This document shows positions 1 to 7,747 of a stretch of DNA of 21,379 nucleotides, in pieces. Position 1 is the first letter of the stretch. Every line of letters begins with the position of its first letter. A program made the position numbers and the translations under genes. This DNA comes from DASRJX01 sp035649235 (lineage in GTDB: Bacteria > Acidobacteriota > Polarisedimenticolia > Gp22-AA2), in assembly GCA_035649235.1 (NCBI GenBank), contig DASRJX010000003.1, positions 1 to 21,379 of the forward strand, in the 5' to 3' direction. The notes under the pieces are model-generated. The model was not told where the DNA came from and ran no database searches. It saw only the letters and a list, made by a program, of their open reading frames with translations.

Positions 1-177
1 GGGTTCGATTTCAATATCGTCATCCGGACCATTGTCTGCGGAGGCGGCCGCGCCGACCTGCGCGTCGGCGGCGGCATCGTGGCCGACTCCGACCCGGAGG
101 ACGAGTACCGCGAGACGCTGGACAAGGCGCGCGCCCTGCTCGACGCGCTGAGAGCCGAGATCAGAAGTGGAGATTGA
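1..177 (+). CDS. pabB: Aminodeoxychorismate synthase component I, C-terminal end (partial)
   Basis: Only the last 58 codons are present; the gene enters from the left edge in frame 1 and ends at TGA 175-177. The fragment carries FNIVIRT near its start, then GGGIVADSDP and EYRETLDKA. These are the closing motifs of the chorismate-binding enzymes, which include PabB, anthranilate synthase TrpE and isochorismate synthases. The GGGIVADSDP form is commoner in PabB than in TrpE, so I favour the folate-pathway enzyme that aminates chorismate to 4-amino-4-deoxychorismate in the cytoplasm. TrpE cannot be excluded from so short a piece. The 3' end overlaps the convergent gene on the other strand by 17 bases. 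Confidence 0.8.
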   Translation, partial: GFDFNIVIRTIVCGGGRADLRVGGGIVADSDPEDEYRETLDKARALLDALRAEIRSGD

Positions 178-799
178 TCGAGAGCGAGACCCAGTCGCCG
201 GAATCCGGCGACAGCCCGCCCTTGAGCGACGCCGTGCCGAGCCTGCCGAGCGGCTGATCGATGGACAGGCGGAGCTCCCGCTCGAGCACCGGCACCTCGA
301 GAACGCCGCGAGCCTGGAACAGCCGGCCGCGGAGCAGCAGCCGCGGATGGGCGTCCAGGCGGAAGCCGACGCTGCCGGAGGCGACGCTCCGGTTCCCGGC
401 GGCGACCGAACCAGGGAGTGCGGTCCCGGCATCGATCCCTCCGGGGGAGTCGCTCGCGATCGACATGTCCCGCGGCTTCATGAGCACTTCCAGGCCGGGG
501 ACCGACCGGAGGATCGGCTCGAGCCGGTCAGAGAGAGCGCCCCGAACCGAGCGCCTCAGGATGCGCTCGGCCTGGCGCGACCGGAACTCGGCGTTCTCCG
601 GGTCCTCGAGCGTGCCCGGGACCGGCAGCGACTCGGACTTTCCGACCGTCTCCCTGCGGGCCTCCCGCATCATCCGCTTCATGAAATCGGGCGACGGCGG
701 GGCGGGGCGCAGATCCGGCGCCGCCGAGAGGGCCGAGACCGAACCGGCGATGAGCAGGGCGAGGGGGACCGCGGGACAGCGGCGGCGCTTCCGGAGCAT
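161..799 (-). CDS. Secreted or outer-membrane protein of unknown function
   Basis: The 212-aa product starts with a clear Sec signal: basic MLRKRRR, a hydrophobic stretch to about residue 25, and a likely cut near SALSAAP. The middle (about residues 38-110) is charged and helical. From about residue 140 to the end the pattern alternates polar and apolar residues like beta strands, and the chain finishes SLSINLHF, a C-terminal aromatic of the kind found on outer-membrane barrel proteins. With so few strands it may be a small barrel or a periplasmic sheet domain. I do not recognise the family. The ATG at 799 is supported by the signal peptide. Only GGAAG lies upstream, a single base away, and a candidate -10 sits 5 bases from the ATG, so the message could be leaderless. 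It converges on the pabB end with a 17-base overlap. Confidence 0.65.
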   Translation of the reverse strand: MLRKRRRCPAVPLALLIAGSVSALSAAPDLRPAPPSPDFMKRMMREARRETVGKSESLPVPGTLEDPENAEFRSRQAERILRRSVRGALSDRLEPILRSVPGLEVLMKPRDMSIASDSPGGIDAGTALPGSVAAGNRSVASGSVGFRLDAHPRLLLRGRLFQARGVLEVPVLERELRLSIDQPLGRLGTASLKGGLSPDSGDWVSLSINLHF

Positions 800-804
800 G
801 CTTC

Positions 805-833
805 CATATACGGCCGACTAGGACGGAATGCAA
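805..833 (-). promoter_or_regulatory. Candidate promoter for the 161-799 gene
   Basis: On the minus strand, TTGCAT (828-833) is followed after 17 bases by TATATG (805-810). The -35 is weak (3 of 6 to TTGACA) and the -10 is fair. The ATG at 799 begins only 5 bases after the -10, so a transcript from here would be nearly or fully leaderless. Confidence 0.35.
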
Positions 834-918
834 TCAGGACAGGGCTTTCAGCGGATCGAGTGCAGCGCGTCAGAAACCCGTCACCTGGCGGGAGATAGGC
901 CCAGTCCCCGGTGGCGGA

Positions 919-927
919 TGCTATAAT
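919..927 (+). promoter_or_regulatory. Extended -10 element (TGC-TATAAT)
   Basis: A perfect TATAAT at 922-927 is preceded by TGC, an extended -10. No good -35 is visible 16-18 bases upstream, which extended -10 promoters tolerate. Transcription would begin near 934, about 27 bases ahead of the GTG at 961. The same TGC-TATA-T core recurs at 14843-14851. Confidence 0.6.
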
Positions 928-960
928 CCCGCGCCTCGACGGCGGGGAGGACGGCACCGG

Positions 961-1656
961 GTGGCGAGCACGACGGCCCTTCTGTTCCTCTCCTCCTGCA
1001 CGACCGCCATCATCCACGCCCTGATTCCGGATCACTGGCTGCCGCTCGTCCTCATGTCCAGGGCCCAGTCGTGGAGCGACCGCCGGACCCTGACGATGGT
1101 CGGCATCACCGGGGTCATCCACGTCCTCGTGTCGCTGGCGGTGGGGGTGACCGTGATCCTGGCTGGCTCCGCGTCGGCCAGGGGGCTGGCGGAGCGTCTC
1201 GGTGCGTCGCTGGAGTCGCTCGCGGGACTTCTCCTCATGCTCTTCGGGGTTCTTTATGGGGTCTGGGCGCACCGCCGTGAGGCGCTCGCCCACGCGGTCG
1301 CCGAGGGACCCGGCGCGCCGCCGGAGGCGCCGTCGCTCCACGCGCACGGACACCTGCTGTCGCGCTGGGCGCGGGGAGGCTTGAGCGGGGGCGCCTTGGT
1401 GGCGATCATCGGGATCAGCCCCTGCGTCCTGCTGCAGCCGATCCTGTTCGCGTCGGCCGCCGAAGGACCGATGGCGGCGGCCGGGGCAGCGGCCGGCTTC
1501 GCAGTCTGCACCGTCGGCACCATGCTCAGCGTCGCCTATCTCGCGACCCAGGGCATGCGCCGCCTCGACCTCGGCTTCTTCGCGCGCTACGGCGACCTAG
1601 TCAGCGGCCTGGTCATCGCCGGCATCGGGTTGCTCCTGTTCCTCGAGGAGCTTTGA
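961..1656 (+). CDS. NicO/UreH-like polytopic membrane protein, possible metal transporter
   Basis: This 231-aa inner-membrane protein has about six hydrophobic segments. Near the N-terminus it carries HALIPDH (residues 19-25), which fits the H-x4-D-H signature of nickel/cobalt permeases. H54 lies in the next hydrophobic segment. A cytoplasmic or periplasmic loop is His-enriched, ending in HAHGH (127-131). Helix 4 contains ISPC (152-155), like the SPC motif of NicO/RcnA and UreH-type proteins. A role in moving a divalent metal, probably Ni or Co, is inferred from these motifs; the substrate is not shown. GTG at 961 is chosen because GGGGAGG lies 10 bases upstream and the hydrophobic N-terminus starts at once. 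The next gene starts inside its stop codon (TGATG), so the two are translationally coupled. Confidence 0.7.
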   Translation: MASTTALLFLSSCTTAIIHALIPDHWLPLVLMSRAQSWSDRRTLTMVGITGVIHVLVSLAVGVTVILAGSASARGLAERLGASLESLAGLLLMLFGVLYGVWAHRREALAHAVAEGPGAPPEAPSLHAHGHLLSRWARGGLSGGALVAIIGISPCVLLQPILFASAAEGPMAAAGAAAGFAVCTVGTMLSVAYLATQGMRRLDLGFFARYGDLVSGLVIAGIGLLLFLEEL

Positions 1657-2528
1657 TGAGGGGCGGCGCGGTCGGCACGCTGCGCGCCGCGGCGGCCGCC
1701 CTCGTCCTCTGCGGGGGCACGGCGTGCTACGCCACGCACGAGTACCGCGAGATCCGGGAGCGTCCCGCGGCAACGGGCTCTGCTGCCCTCGCGGCGCGAG
1801 TGGCCCTGACGGCCGGCGATCTGCGGCTCGGGCGGGGGGAGCGGGACGCGCTCTACGATTTGAGACTGCGTTACTGCCGGAGCCACTTCGCTCCCCGCCT
1901 GGCGCACGGCGTCCCCGGGGCGCCGTCCCTGGAGGTCGGCCTGCAACGGCGCCGCACCGACACGATGGCGGTCCCCTCCGATGACGAGCGGAACCGGATC
2001 GAGCTGGACCTCAATCCGGACCACGAGATCGACTTGCGCCTCGACCTGGGGGCGGGCCGGCACGTCGCCTCGCTGGGGGGACTGCAGCTCGCGCGGCTCA
2101 CGGTCGCCTGCGGCGGCGGTGACGTAGCGCTCGATTTCGACGAGCCGACGCGGGGCAACCTGGAGCAGATCGACGTCGACGCCGGAACCGGAAGCCTCCA
2201 GCTGGCGCGCCTCGGCAACGCCAGCCCCGCGGCGGTCGTCGTGCGCGGCGGCAGTGGGACGCTGGAGCTCGACCTGCGTGGATCCTGGCGGCGCGACGCG
2301 ACGCTGCAGATCGGGGTGAGGTTGGGGGATGTCCTCGTGCTGGTCCCGCGAGGTCTGGCCGTCGAGGTGCGCGCCGCGGGACGCGACCCCGCCGACCTGG
2401 CGCTTAAGGGCTTCGTGAAGGATGCCGAGGGCCGCTACCTCGGCCCGACCGCGGGCAACGGCGCGCGGCGGCTGTCGATCGCGGTCGAGCCGGGCATCGG
2501 CCTGTTCGAGGCGCGCGTCGTGGAGTGA
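1656..2528 (+). CDS. Probable lipoprotein with toast-rack/LiaF-like beta-solenoid domain
   Basis: The ATG at 1656 shares its A with the preceding stop, and GAGGAG (1645-1650) lies 5 bases upstream. The 290-aa product has an export signal ending at Cys24 in GTAC, a weak lipobox because -3 is Gly instead of Leu. The mature part has short repeating beta strands. An N-terminal DLRLGRGERD strand resembles the start of the toast_rack_N (DUF2154) domain. It is followed by a run of LDLGAG, GGLQLARLTV, DVDAGTGSLQL and GGSGTLELDL elements, as in LiaF/DUF4097-type sheets. Such domains occur in cell-envelope stress proteins, but their ligands are mostly unknown. Coupling to the NicO-like gene suggests the two products work together at the membrane. 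That link is inference. Confidence 0.6.
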   Translation: MRGGAVGTLRAAAAALVLCGGTACYATHEYREIRERPAATGSAALAARVALTAGDLRLGRGERDALYDLRLRYCRSHFAPRLAHGVPGAPSLEVGLQRRRTDTMAVPSDDERNRIELDLNPDHEIDLRLDLGAGRHVASLGGLQLARLTVACGGGDVALDFDEPTRGNLEQIDVDAGTGSLQLARLGNASPAAVVVRGGSGTLELDLRGSWRRDATLQIGVRLGDVLVLVPRGLAVEVRAAGRDPADLALKGFVKDAEGRYLGPTAGNGARRLSIAVEPGIGLFEARVVE

Positions 2529-2542
2529 CGCGGCGGCTCGCC

Positions 2543-2571
2543 TTTACAACCCGATCCCCATCTGGTATAAA
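2543..2571 (+). promoter_or_regulatory. Strong sigma-70-type promoter of the HTH/coiled-coil gene
   Basis: TTTACA (2543-2548), a 17-base spacer, then TATAAA (2566-2571), with TGG directly before the -10 as an extended element. Transcription would begin near 2578 and give a leader of about 53 bases before the ATG at 2631. Confidence 0.8.
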
Positions 2572-2630
2572 ACCACGGCTCGTCCTCGCCCGGCGCGGGC
2601 GCAAGCCGCGCCACCCCGCTTGAGGAGACG

Positions 2631-3335
2631 ATGACGCACCTGACGATTCGCGAAGCGTCACAGCTCATCGGCAGAACCTCCGCCACCATCCGCCGCTACA
2701 TCCGCTCCGGCCGCCTGACGGCGGAGAAGCTGCCCGGGAAATTCGGAGAGGAGTATCGCATCCGGCGGGAGGACCTCCTGGGCCTGGGGTTCACGCCCGC
2801 CGAGGCGCCAGCGCCCTCCACGGAGGCGCTGGTGAGGGCCACGCCGGCCGCGCCGACCGTCATCGCCGAGGGCGTGCCGATTTCGCTGTACAACGAGCTG
2901 CTCATGAAGCACGAGCAGATCCTCGTGCAGTACGGCATGATCCGCGCCGGAGGGCAGAAGCTGCTCGAGTACAAGGCGGACGCCGAGGCCAAAGCGGCCG
3001 CCATCGATCGCGAGAAGGAGCGCTACCAGGCCCTGCGTCAGAAGGCGGTGAGGGAGATCGGTTTTCTGCGCAAGCGGCTCCGCGAGATGGAGATGCGACT
3101 CGAGGAGCAGAAGATCGAGATCGCCCTCCTGCAGGACAGAGGCCGCAGGCCCGAGTCGGCGCGCCCCGGTCCCTCCATGATCGACTCATTCGAGGCGAGC
3201 CTCCGTGAGATCCGGGACCAGGAACAGGCGGTTGCCGAGCTGGTCGCCGAGGAGACGCGTCCGGCCCTGTCCATCATCGGCGACGGAACGTGCGCGCCGG
3301 GTTTCCCACCGCTCGATCGCAAAGAGGATCACTGA
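2631..3335 (+). CDS. Excisionase/MerR-type HTH protein with long coiled coil
   Basis: The 234-aa protein opens with a winged-helix module (residues 1-50). LTIREASQLIG is followed by SATIRRYIRSGRL and then EEYRIRREDLL, the pattern of the HTH_17 excisionase/MerR DNA-binding family. A Pro/Ala linker (55-80) leads to a long charged coiled coil (about 85-170), and a second amphipathic helix spans 183-208. No ligand-binding or recombinase domain is visible. This is consistent with a DNA-binding protein that oligomerises through its coil, either as a regulator or as a nucleoid or polarity factor. GAGGAG at 2622-2627 sets the ATG at 2631. It stands alone behind its own strong promoter, and no integrase or prophage gene is nearby to support a true excisionase role. 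Its DNA target is unknown. Confidence 0.7.
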   Translation: MTHLTIREASQLIGRTSATIRRYIRSGRLTAEKLPGKFGEEYRIRREDLLGLGFTPAEAPAPSTEALVRATPAAPTVIAEGVPISLYNELLMKHEQILVQYGMIRAGGQKLLEYKADAEAKAAAIDREKERYQALRQKAVREIGFLRKRLREMEMRLEEQKIEIALLQDRGRRPESARPGPSMIDSFEASLREIRDQEQAVAELVAEETRPALSIIGDGTCAPGFPPLDRKEDH

Positions 3336-3658
3336 AGAGAGGCGTGGCGCCTCAGTCGCGTCGTCGGCGCACGGCTCTCGGCCTGTTGTCCGGGCTGCGA
3401 CTCCGCCGCGTCCGCTTTCCCTTGCGAGCGCGCGCGGCGCAGCCGCCGGATGCCCTGCCGGCCAGCAGCCCTCCGCCGGCCGCCGGCGAGCGCGTCGGCC
3501 GGCAGCCGCAGTGCGGGCGGGGATGGGACGGGTGCTCGTCGCAAGCCTCGAGCACCTTCTGGATGAGGTCGGCTCGTGTCACCGTCGTCGCGTTCGCCAC
3601 CCGCCGGAATCCGATCGCCGGTACGGCGAATATAGGGAGTGCCGACCGTGGATCAAGG
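3336..3658 (+). other. Gene-poor GC-rich stretch, 323 bases
   Basis: No convincing gene starts here. The plus frame of the following barrel stays open through this stretch, but the encoded residues are Arg/Pro/Ser-rich and lack a signal peptide at the front, so I treat it as non-coding. It contains CTGCCGGCC (3455-3463) and its inverted copy GGCCGGCAG (3497-3505), 33 bases apart. AATATAGGGAG at 3629-3639 could hold a poor -10. A minus-strand fragment at 3538-3600 resembles the first helix of HU proteins (see findings). Confidence 0.4.
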
Positions 3659-4492
3659 GTGCGGTGCGCGGGCACGATCTTGAAACCGCGGCGGGCCGCT
3701 CCGGCCTGGCTGCCGCTCCTCCTGGTGGCTCTGGCGGCGGCTGACGCGCAGGCGGGCAGCGCGGGCGAAGCCACCGACCCGAGACTGATGCTCCGCTTCG
3801 TCGAGGACGGAGCGGTCGTTCGCAGGCTCTGGGCCGAGGGGGGCCTGTCGTGGGAGCGCGTCACGGGAGGGACCGATCTCCAGTTCCGCCCTAACGTCGC
3901 CTTCCGCTACGGGCGTGATGTCGAGGCGGGGCTGGTCGCCCCGGTGCTGCGCCGCACGAGGAGCGGGAGCTCCATGCTCTACGGCTCGGAAGTGGACGAG
4001 AGCCTCTCGTCCACGGGGCTGGGGGACCTGGTGCTCTACGGAAAGTACCGCGTGCTGCGCAGCCCCTTCGAGCTGTCGGTCGGAGCCACCTGCAGTCTGC
4101 CCCTGGCGGACGGCGACTCGGGCCTGACCTCGGGTGCCGTGCAGGGGAGCGGATTCGCGGGGCTGCGGAAGAGGTTCTCCTCCCTGACGCTCGCGGGGCA
4201 CGTCGGGTTCGCTGTCACGGAGGAGGCGCGGTTCGGCCAGGGTGCCGAGGGTCGCCTGTCGGCGACTGCAGGATTGGGGGTCCTGGTCCCCCTGGCCCCG
4301 ATGTGGGTGCTCCTCACGGAACTGGATTACGCCGGCGCCCAATTCGAGGGGGACGGAGCCTCCTCGCGGGTCCTGCTCGGGCTCGACTGGAGGCCGATGA
4401 GCAACATGGCTGTTCGAGGAGGCGTAGGGACGGGCCTGACGGACGCGGCCCCCGAGGCGATCGGCCTCGCCTCACTCGTGTTCGACCTTTGA
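3659..4492 (+). CDS. Outer-membrane beta-barrel, MetA-pathway/transporter-like
   Basis: From the GTG at 3659 the product is 277 aa. A twin-basic start (KPRR) leads into a hydrophobic core and a cleavage site near ADAQAGS, giving a Sec-exported protein. The mature chain is a series of amphipathic strands with Gly/aromatic ends, and includes GLGDLVLYGKYRVL. That matches the GlGDl.l..Ky hallmark of the Phenol_MetA_deg outer-membrane barrels, small porin-like proteins of uncertain substrate. The chain ends LASLVFDL, with Phe two residues from the end. The start is uncertain: TTG at 3680 gives an equally good signal peptide, and neither has a clear ribosome site. The frame is open back to 3290 but that extension does not look coding. 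The next gene follows within 18 bases. Confidence 0.6.
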   Translation: MRCAGTILKPRRAAPAWLPLLLVALAAADAQAGSAGEATDPRLMLRFVEDGAVVRRLWAEGGLSWERVTGGTDLQFRPNVAFRYGRDVEAGLVAPVLRRTRSGSSMLYGSEVDESLSSTGLGDLVLYGKYRVLRSPFELSVGATCSLPLADGDSGLTSGAVQGSGFAGLRKRFSSLTLAGHVGFAVTEEARFGQGAEGRLSATAGLGVLVPLAPMWVLLTELDYAGAQFEGDGASSRVLLGLDWRPMSNMAVRGGVGTGLTDAAPEAIGLASLVFDL

Positions 4493-4510
4493 GGTCATGG
4501 GGAGATGACG

Positions 4511-5329
4511 ATGCGGAGCCATCAGGTTCTTCTGGGACTGGGGTTGCTCGTGCTGCTGGCGCAGCGGATGGCACCGGCCACGCCGGAGACCTCGGAAAGG
4601 GTCCTGCTGGACGCTCCGCGTGGGGCCTGGGTCGCGAGCGTGCGGGCCGACGTGGCCCTGACGGTCGTCGAGGAACGGGATGGGTGGCGCAAGGTGCGCA
4701 TCGAAGGCTGGACGACGACCGAGCCGGACGGGAGCGTGCCGTCCGCGACGGCGTTGATCCCGGCCGCGCCCACGACCAGGACTGCGGGGGCGACCGTGAA
4801 GGGAGCGCTCGTCCCGCTTCCAGGACAGCAGACCGACACGGCCGGCGCGGGACTCCTCGTGCTCCTGGTGAGCGACCTCGAGCGGCTCGGGACGGAGCAC
4901 AGGACGCTCGGCGAGGAATGCCGGGACGGCGCTCTCAAGCGGGAGGCGCGAGTCACCGATCTGGAAGCAGCGCTCCGAACGGCGCTGAACTCAAGCGACA
5001 ACTTCACGACCGCAGCCAGGGCGCATGACAAGGCCAAAGCGAATCTGGCCGCGGCCCGCAAGGATCGCGCCGACTACGTGGAGCGCTGTCGCGAGCGCGC
5101 CGACGCCTTGTTCGAGGGTCACACCGTGAAACGTGCCGTCTCGGACGCCCGCGGCGGATTCGAGTTCCAGGAAGTGCCCGCCGGTGCCTACTGGGTCGTC
5201 GCCTTTGACCATCACGGCGAGACGGCCCGGGCCTGGTGGCTCGAATGCCGGGTTTCCTCGTCGGAGGCCGTCGTCCTCGATCCACGCGCCGCGGCCCCCG
5301 TCGGCGACCCCTACTGGGGCCTGCGCTAG
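4511..5329 (+). CDS. Secreted SH3-like/coiled-coil/transthyretin-like protein
   Basis: ATG at 4511 is preferred to the ATG at 4505 because GGGGAG (4499-4504) then sits 6 bases upstream. The 272-aa product has a signal peptide (residues 1-25). An SH3-like strand set spans about 30-70 (VVEERDGWRKVRIEGW). A segment at about 93-122 resembles the first strands of a carboxypeptidase-regulatory/transthyretin-like domain (VKGALVPLP, then AGAGLLVLLVSD). A charged coiled coil (about 123-205, with Cys137 and Cys193) interrupts it. It resumes at 206-260 as AVSDARGGFEFQEVPAGAYW, the usual closing strands of that domain. This suggests a periplasmic adhesion or wall-binding module with a helical hairpin pushed into a loop; no enzyme signature is seen. 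It probably shares a transcript with the barrel gene and ends 14 bases from the convergent mutS2. Confidence 0.6.
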   Translation: MRSHQVLLGLGLLVLLAQRMAPATPETSERVLLDAPRGAWVASVRADVALTVVEERDGWRKVRIEGWTTTEPDGSVPSATALIPAAPTTRTAGATVKGALVPLPGQQTDTAGAGLLVLLVSDLERLGTEHRTLGEECRDGALKREARVTDLEAALRTALNSSDNFTTAARAHDKAKANLAAARKDRADYVERCRERADALFEGHTVKRAVSDARGGFEFQEVPAGAYWVVAFDHHGETARAWWLECRVSSSEAVVLDPRAAAPVGDPYWGLR

Positions 5330-5355
5330 GCTCCTGAGCGAGGTCAGCTGCGCAG
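5321..5355. terminator. Weak hairpin spanning two convergent stop codons
   Basis: CTGCGC (5321-5326) and GCGCAG (5350-5355) could pair across both stops, TAG 5327-5329 and TGA (minus) 5344-5346. The loop is 23 bases and there is no T run, so bidirectional termination here is only a possibility. Confidence 0.2.
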
Positions 5356-7716
5356 GGTCACGATGGTGGCGCCGGAGCCGCCCTCGTTGTCGGCCGCTCC
5401 CGAGAACGATTCCACCTGAGGATGCCGGCCCAGCAGGTTGTGCACCGCCTTGCGCAGCCGGCCGGAGCCGACCCCGTGCACCAGGCGGACCCGGCCCAGG
5501 CTCTCGAGGACGGCATCGTCCAGGAACTTGTCGAGCCGCGAGAGAGCGTCCTCGATCGGAAACCCTCGGAGATCGATCTCGTCGGCGGCCGTCGCGTCGC
5601 GCCGCCGCAGGGTGACCCCTGGAGGGAGCGGGGCGCCGGCCGCCTGGGGGGCGAGGCCGCCGTCCTGAACCGCTTCGCAGTCGTCCCTGGGCACGACGAC
5701 TCGCTTGCCTCGCGCCAGGATCGCCACGCGAGCCCCCTGCACCGATTGCACGGTTCCCGGCAGCCCCAGGCCGCGGACGATCACGCGCGTGCCGGGGACG
5801 AGGGCCCGATCGGCCTCCTGCAACTCGCGGGCGCCCGGCGCCACGGCTCGCAGCCGCCGTCGCGCCTCGGCGCGCAGGCGGGCGGCCTGCTTCGTCTCCT
5901 CGCGGCGCATGCGGAGTTCTATCTCGCGCTCCTTGAGTGTCGCCAGGTAGCGCTCGCCTTCGGCGCGGATCGACCCGACGGCGAGCTCGATCTCCTGCGA
6001 CACGGCCTGGCGCTGGCGCTCCTCGCGCTGGCGCAGCTCCTGCTCCATCGCCCGGCGGTCGGCATCGAGCCGCTCCTGCCGGCGGTCCGCGTCCCGCACG
6101 CGGGCCTCGAGATCGGCCGTCAGGGTCTCGAGGCGGCCGAGGTAGTCGTCCAGCATGCGCTTCGACTCGCCGCGCCGGGCCCTGGCGTCCTCGAGGATGG
6201 GCTCGGGAAGTCCCAGGCGGGCGGCGATCTCGAGAGCGCTGCTGCGGCCGGGGATCCCCTGCACGAGTCGATAGGTCGGCTCGCCGGTCGTTTCGTCGAA
6301 CTGCATCGCGGCATTCGAACAGGCTGGGGTGGAGGCGGCATAGGCTTTCAGGGCCTCGAGGTGAGTCGTCGCGATCACCCGCGCACCCCGCTTGCGGAAA
6401 TAGTCGATGATAGCGATCGCGAGCGCTACACCTTCCTCGGGATCGGTGCCGGTCCCGACCTCGTCCAGGAGGATCAGGGAGGGGAAGACCACCTCTCGCG
6501 CCATCGAGGCGATAGCTCCGATCCGCGCCGAGAAGGTCGAGAGGCGATCCTGGATCGACTGACGGTCGCCGATGTCGATGAAGACGGAGCGGAACAGTGG
6601 CAGCGAGGCCCGCGAGGCCGGGACGAAGAGTCCGGACTGGTGCATCAGGGCCAGGAGCCCGAGGGTCTTGAGGGCCACCGTTTTCCCGCCGGTGTTGGGG
6701 CCGCTGATCATCAGGACGCTCTCTCCCGGCGAGAGCGCCAGATTGAGCGGAACGATGGCCGCACCCTGGCCTTTCAGGCTGGCCTCCACGAGAGGGTGCC
6801 GCGCGTCCTGAAGTCGGATCCCTCCCTCCGCATCGATGTGGGCCGGTTGGGCCTGCATCGCCTGTCCGAGGCGGGCGCGGGCGACCACCAGATCCAGGCG
6901 CCCGAGAACGCCGGTCAGCAGGCGCAGCTCGGCCAGACGGCCGCGGAGCAATTCGGAGTACTCGCGCAGGAGTCGCCGGACCTCCGCGGCCTCGCGCTCT
7001 CTCAGAGTCACGATTTCGTTGTTGAGCTCGACGGTCTCCAGCGGCTCGACGAACACCGTGGCCCCGCTCCCGGAAACGCCATGCACGATCCCGGCCACCG
7101 ACTTCTGACTCTCGGAGCGGATCGGAATCACGTGCCGCTCGCTTCTGAGAGCCACGAAATCGTCCTGGAGTGCTTTGGCCACATCCGGGCGGGAAACGAT
7201 CGCCTCCAGGAGCCCCTCGAGGCGCTCCCCGGCGCGCCGGATGTCCCGGCGCAGCGCGAGGAGGTCGTCGCTGGCGTGATCGAGCACCTCTCCCTGCGGA
7301 CCGATCTTTCCGTCGAGAAAGCGGATCAGGCTCCCGAGATCGGGGAGGTCGCGGGCGACGCCCCACAGGCGCGGGTGCTCGGTGCGCACCAGGGCGAGGA
7401 CGGACTTGACGTCGCGCGACGACTTCATGAGGCGCAGCAGCTCGAGGATCGCTCCCGGCGTGCAGACACTCGCCTCGACCGTCAGGTGCATCAGGGCGGG
7501 CTCCGGATCGGTGAGGGTCCCGAAGGGAAGCGCACCATGCGCTTCCAGGTACCTCGTCGCTTCGATGGTGAGCGCCTGCTCGAGCGACACCTCGTCGGCC
7601 TCGACCGCAGGCCCCAGGGTTGCGGCCTGGGTGGCGCCTATCGGAGTGGAGGCGAGGGCCCGCAGCAGTTCCAGGATGGCGTCAAATTCCAGGTCGTTCA
7701 GGGCCTTCTGAATCAA
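5344..7716 (-). CDS. mutS2: MutS2 ATPase with C-terminal Smr domain
   Basis: The 790-aa product matches the usual MutS2 length (about 780-790). Domains in order: core and lever helices (1-330); ABC-type ATPase with Walker A GPNTGGKT (339-346) and Walker B LILLDEVGTG (414-423); long coiled-coil clamp (about 510-625); KOW-like beta segment (638-680); Smr domain (712-790) with DLRG (715-718) and HGVGSG (747-752). MutS2 lacks the mismatch-recognition domain. In different bacteria it is reported to suppress recombination or to act on collided ribosomes, with Smr as the nucleolytic or RNA-binding end. TTG at 7716 is chosen because MutS2 proteins begin a few residues before the conserved LEFDAILELL. 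Only a GGGGG-type ribosome site precedes it, and upstream codons look non-coding. The frame is open to 7902 but that part lacks family resemblance. Confidence 0.95.
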   Translation of the reverse strand: MIQKALNDLEFDAILELLRALASTPIGATQAATLGPAVEADEVSLEQALTIEATRYLEAHGALPFGTLTDPEPALMHLTVEASVCTPGAILELLRLMKSSRDVKSVLALVRTEHPRLWGVARDLPDLGSLIRFLDGKIGPQGEVLDHASDDLLALRRDIRRAGERLEGLLEAIVSRPDVAKALQDDFVALRSERHVIPIRSESQKSVAGIVHGVSGSGATVFVEPLETVELNNEIVTLREREAAEVRRLLREYSELLRGRLAELRLLTGVLGRLDLVVARARLGQAMQAQPAHIDAEGGIRLQDARHPLVEASLKGQGAAIVPLNLALSPGESVLMISGPNTGGKTVALKTLGLLALMHQSGLFVPASRASLPLFRSVFIDIGDRQSIQDRLSTFSARIGAIASMAREVVFPSLILLDEVGTGTDPEEGVALAIAIIDYFRKRGARVIATTHLEALKAYAASTPACSNAAMQFDETTGEPTYRLVQGIPGRSSALEIAARLGLPEPILEDARARRGESKRMLDDYLGRLETLTADLEARVRDADRRQERLDADRRAMEQELRQREERQRQAVSQEIELAVGSIRAEGERYLATLKEREIELRMRREETKQAARLRAEARRRLRAVAPGARELQEADRALVPGTRVIVRGLGLPGTVQSVQGARVAILARGKRVVVPRDDCEAVQDGGLAPQAAGAPLPPGVTLRRRDATAADEIDLRGFPIEDALSRLDKFLDDAVLESLGRVRLVHGVGSGRLRKAVHNLLGRHPQVESFSGAADNEGGSGATIVTLRS

Positions 7717-7747
7717 TGCCGGACCCCCAACTAATGGTGGCGGACCC

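Noticed and set aside
2631..3335. Excisionase-type HTH as a sign of a prophage or integrative element
   Set aside because: There is no integrase, attachment repeat, tRNA or phage structural gene nearby, and base composition matches the surroundings.
3290..3658. N-terminal extension of the barrel protein to a start at 3290
   Set aside because: The extra 123 residues are Arg/Ser/Pro-rich, overlap the HTH gene and would bury the signal peptide inside the chain.
5422..7734. 770-codon open frame on the plus strand opposite mutS2
   Set aside because: It mirrors a full, motif-rich mutS2 on the other strand. Long antisense frames are expected in GC-rich coding DNA, and its product has no domain or signal I recognise.
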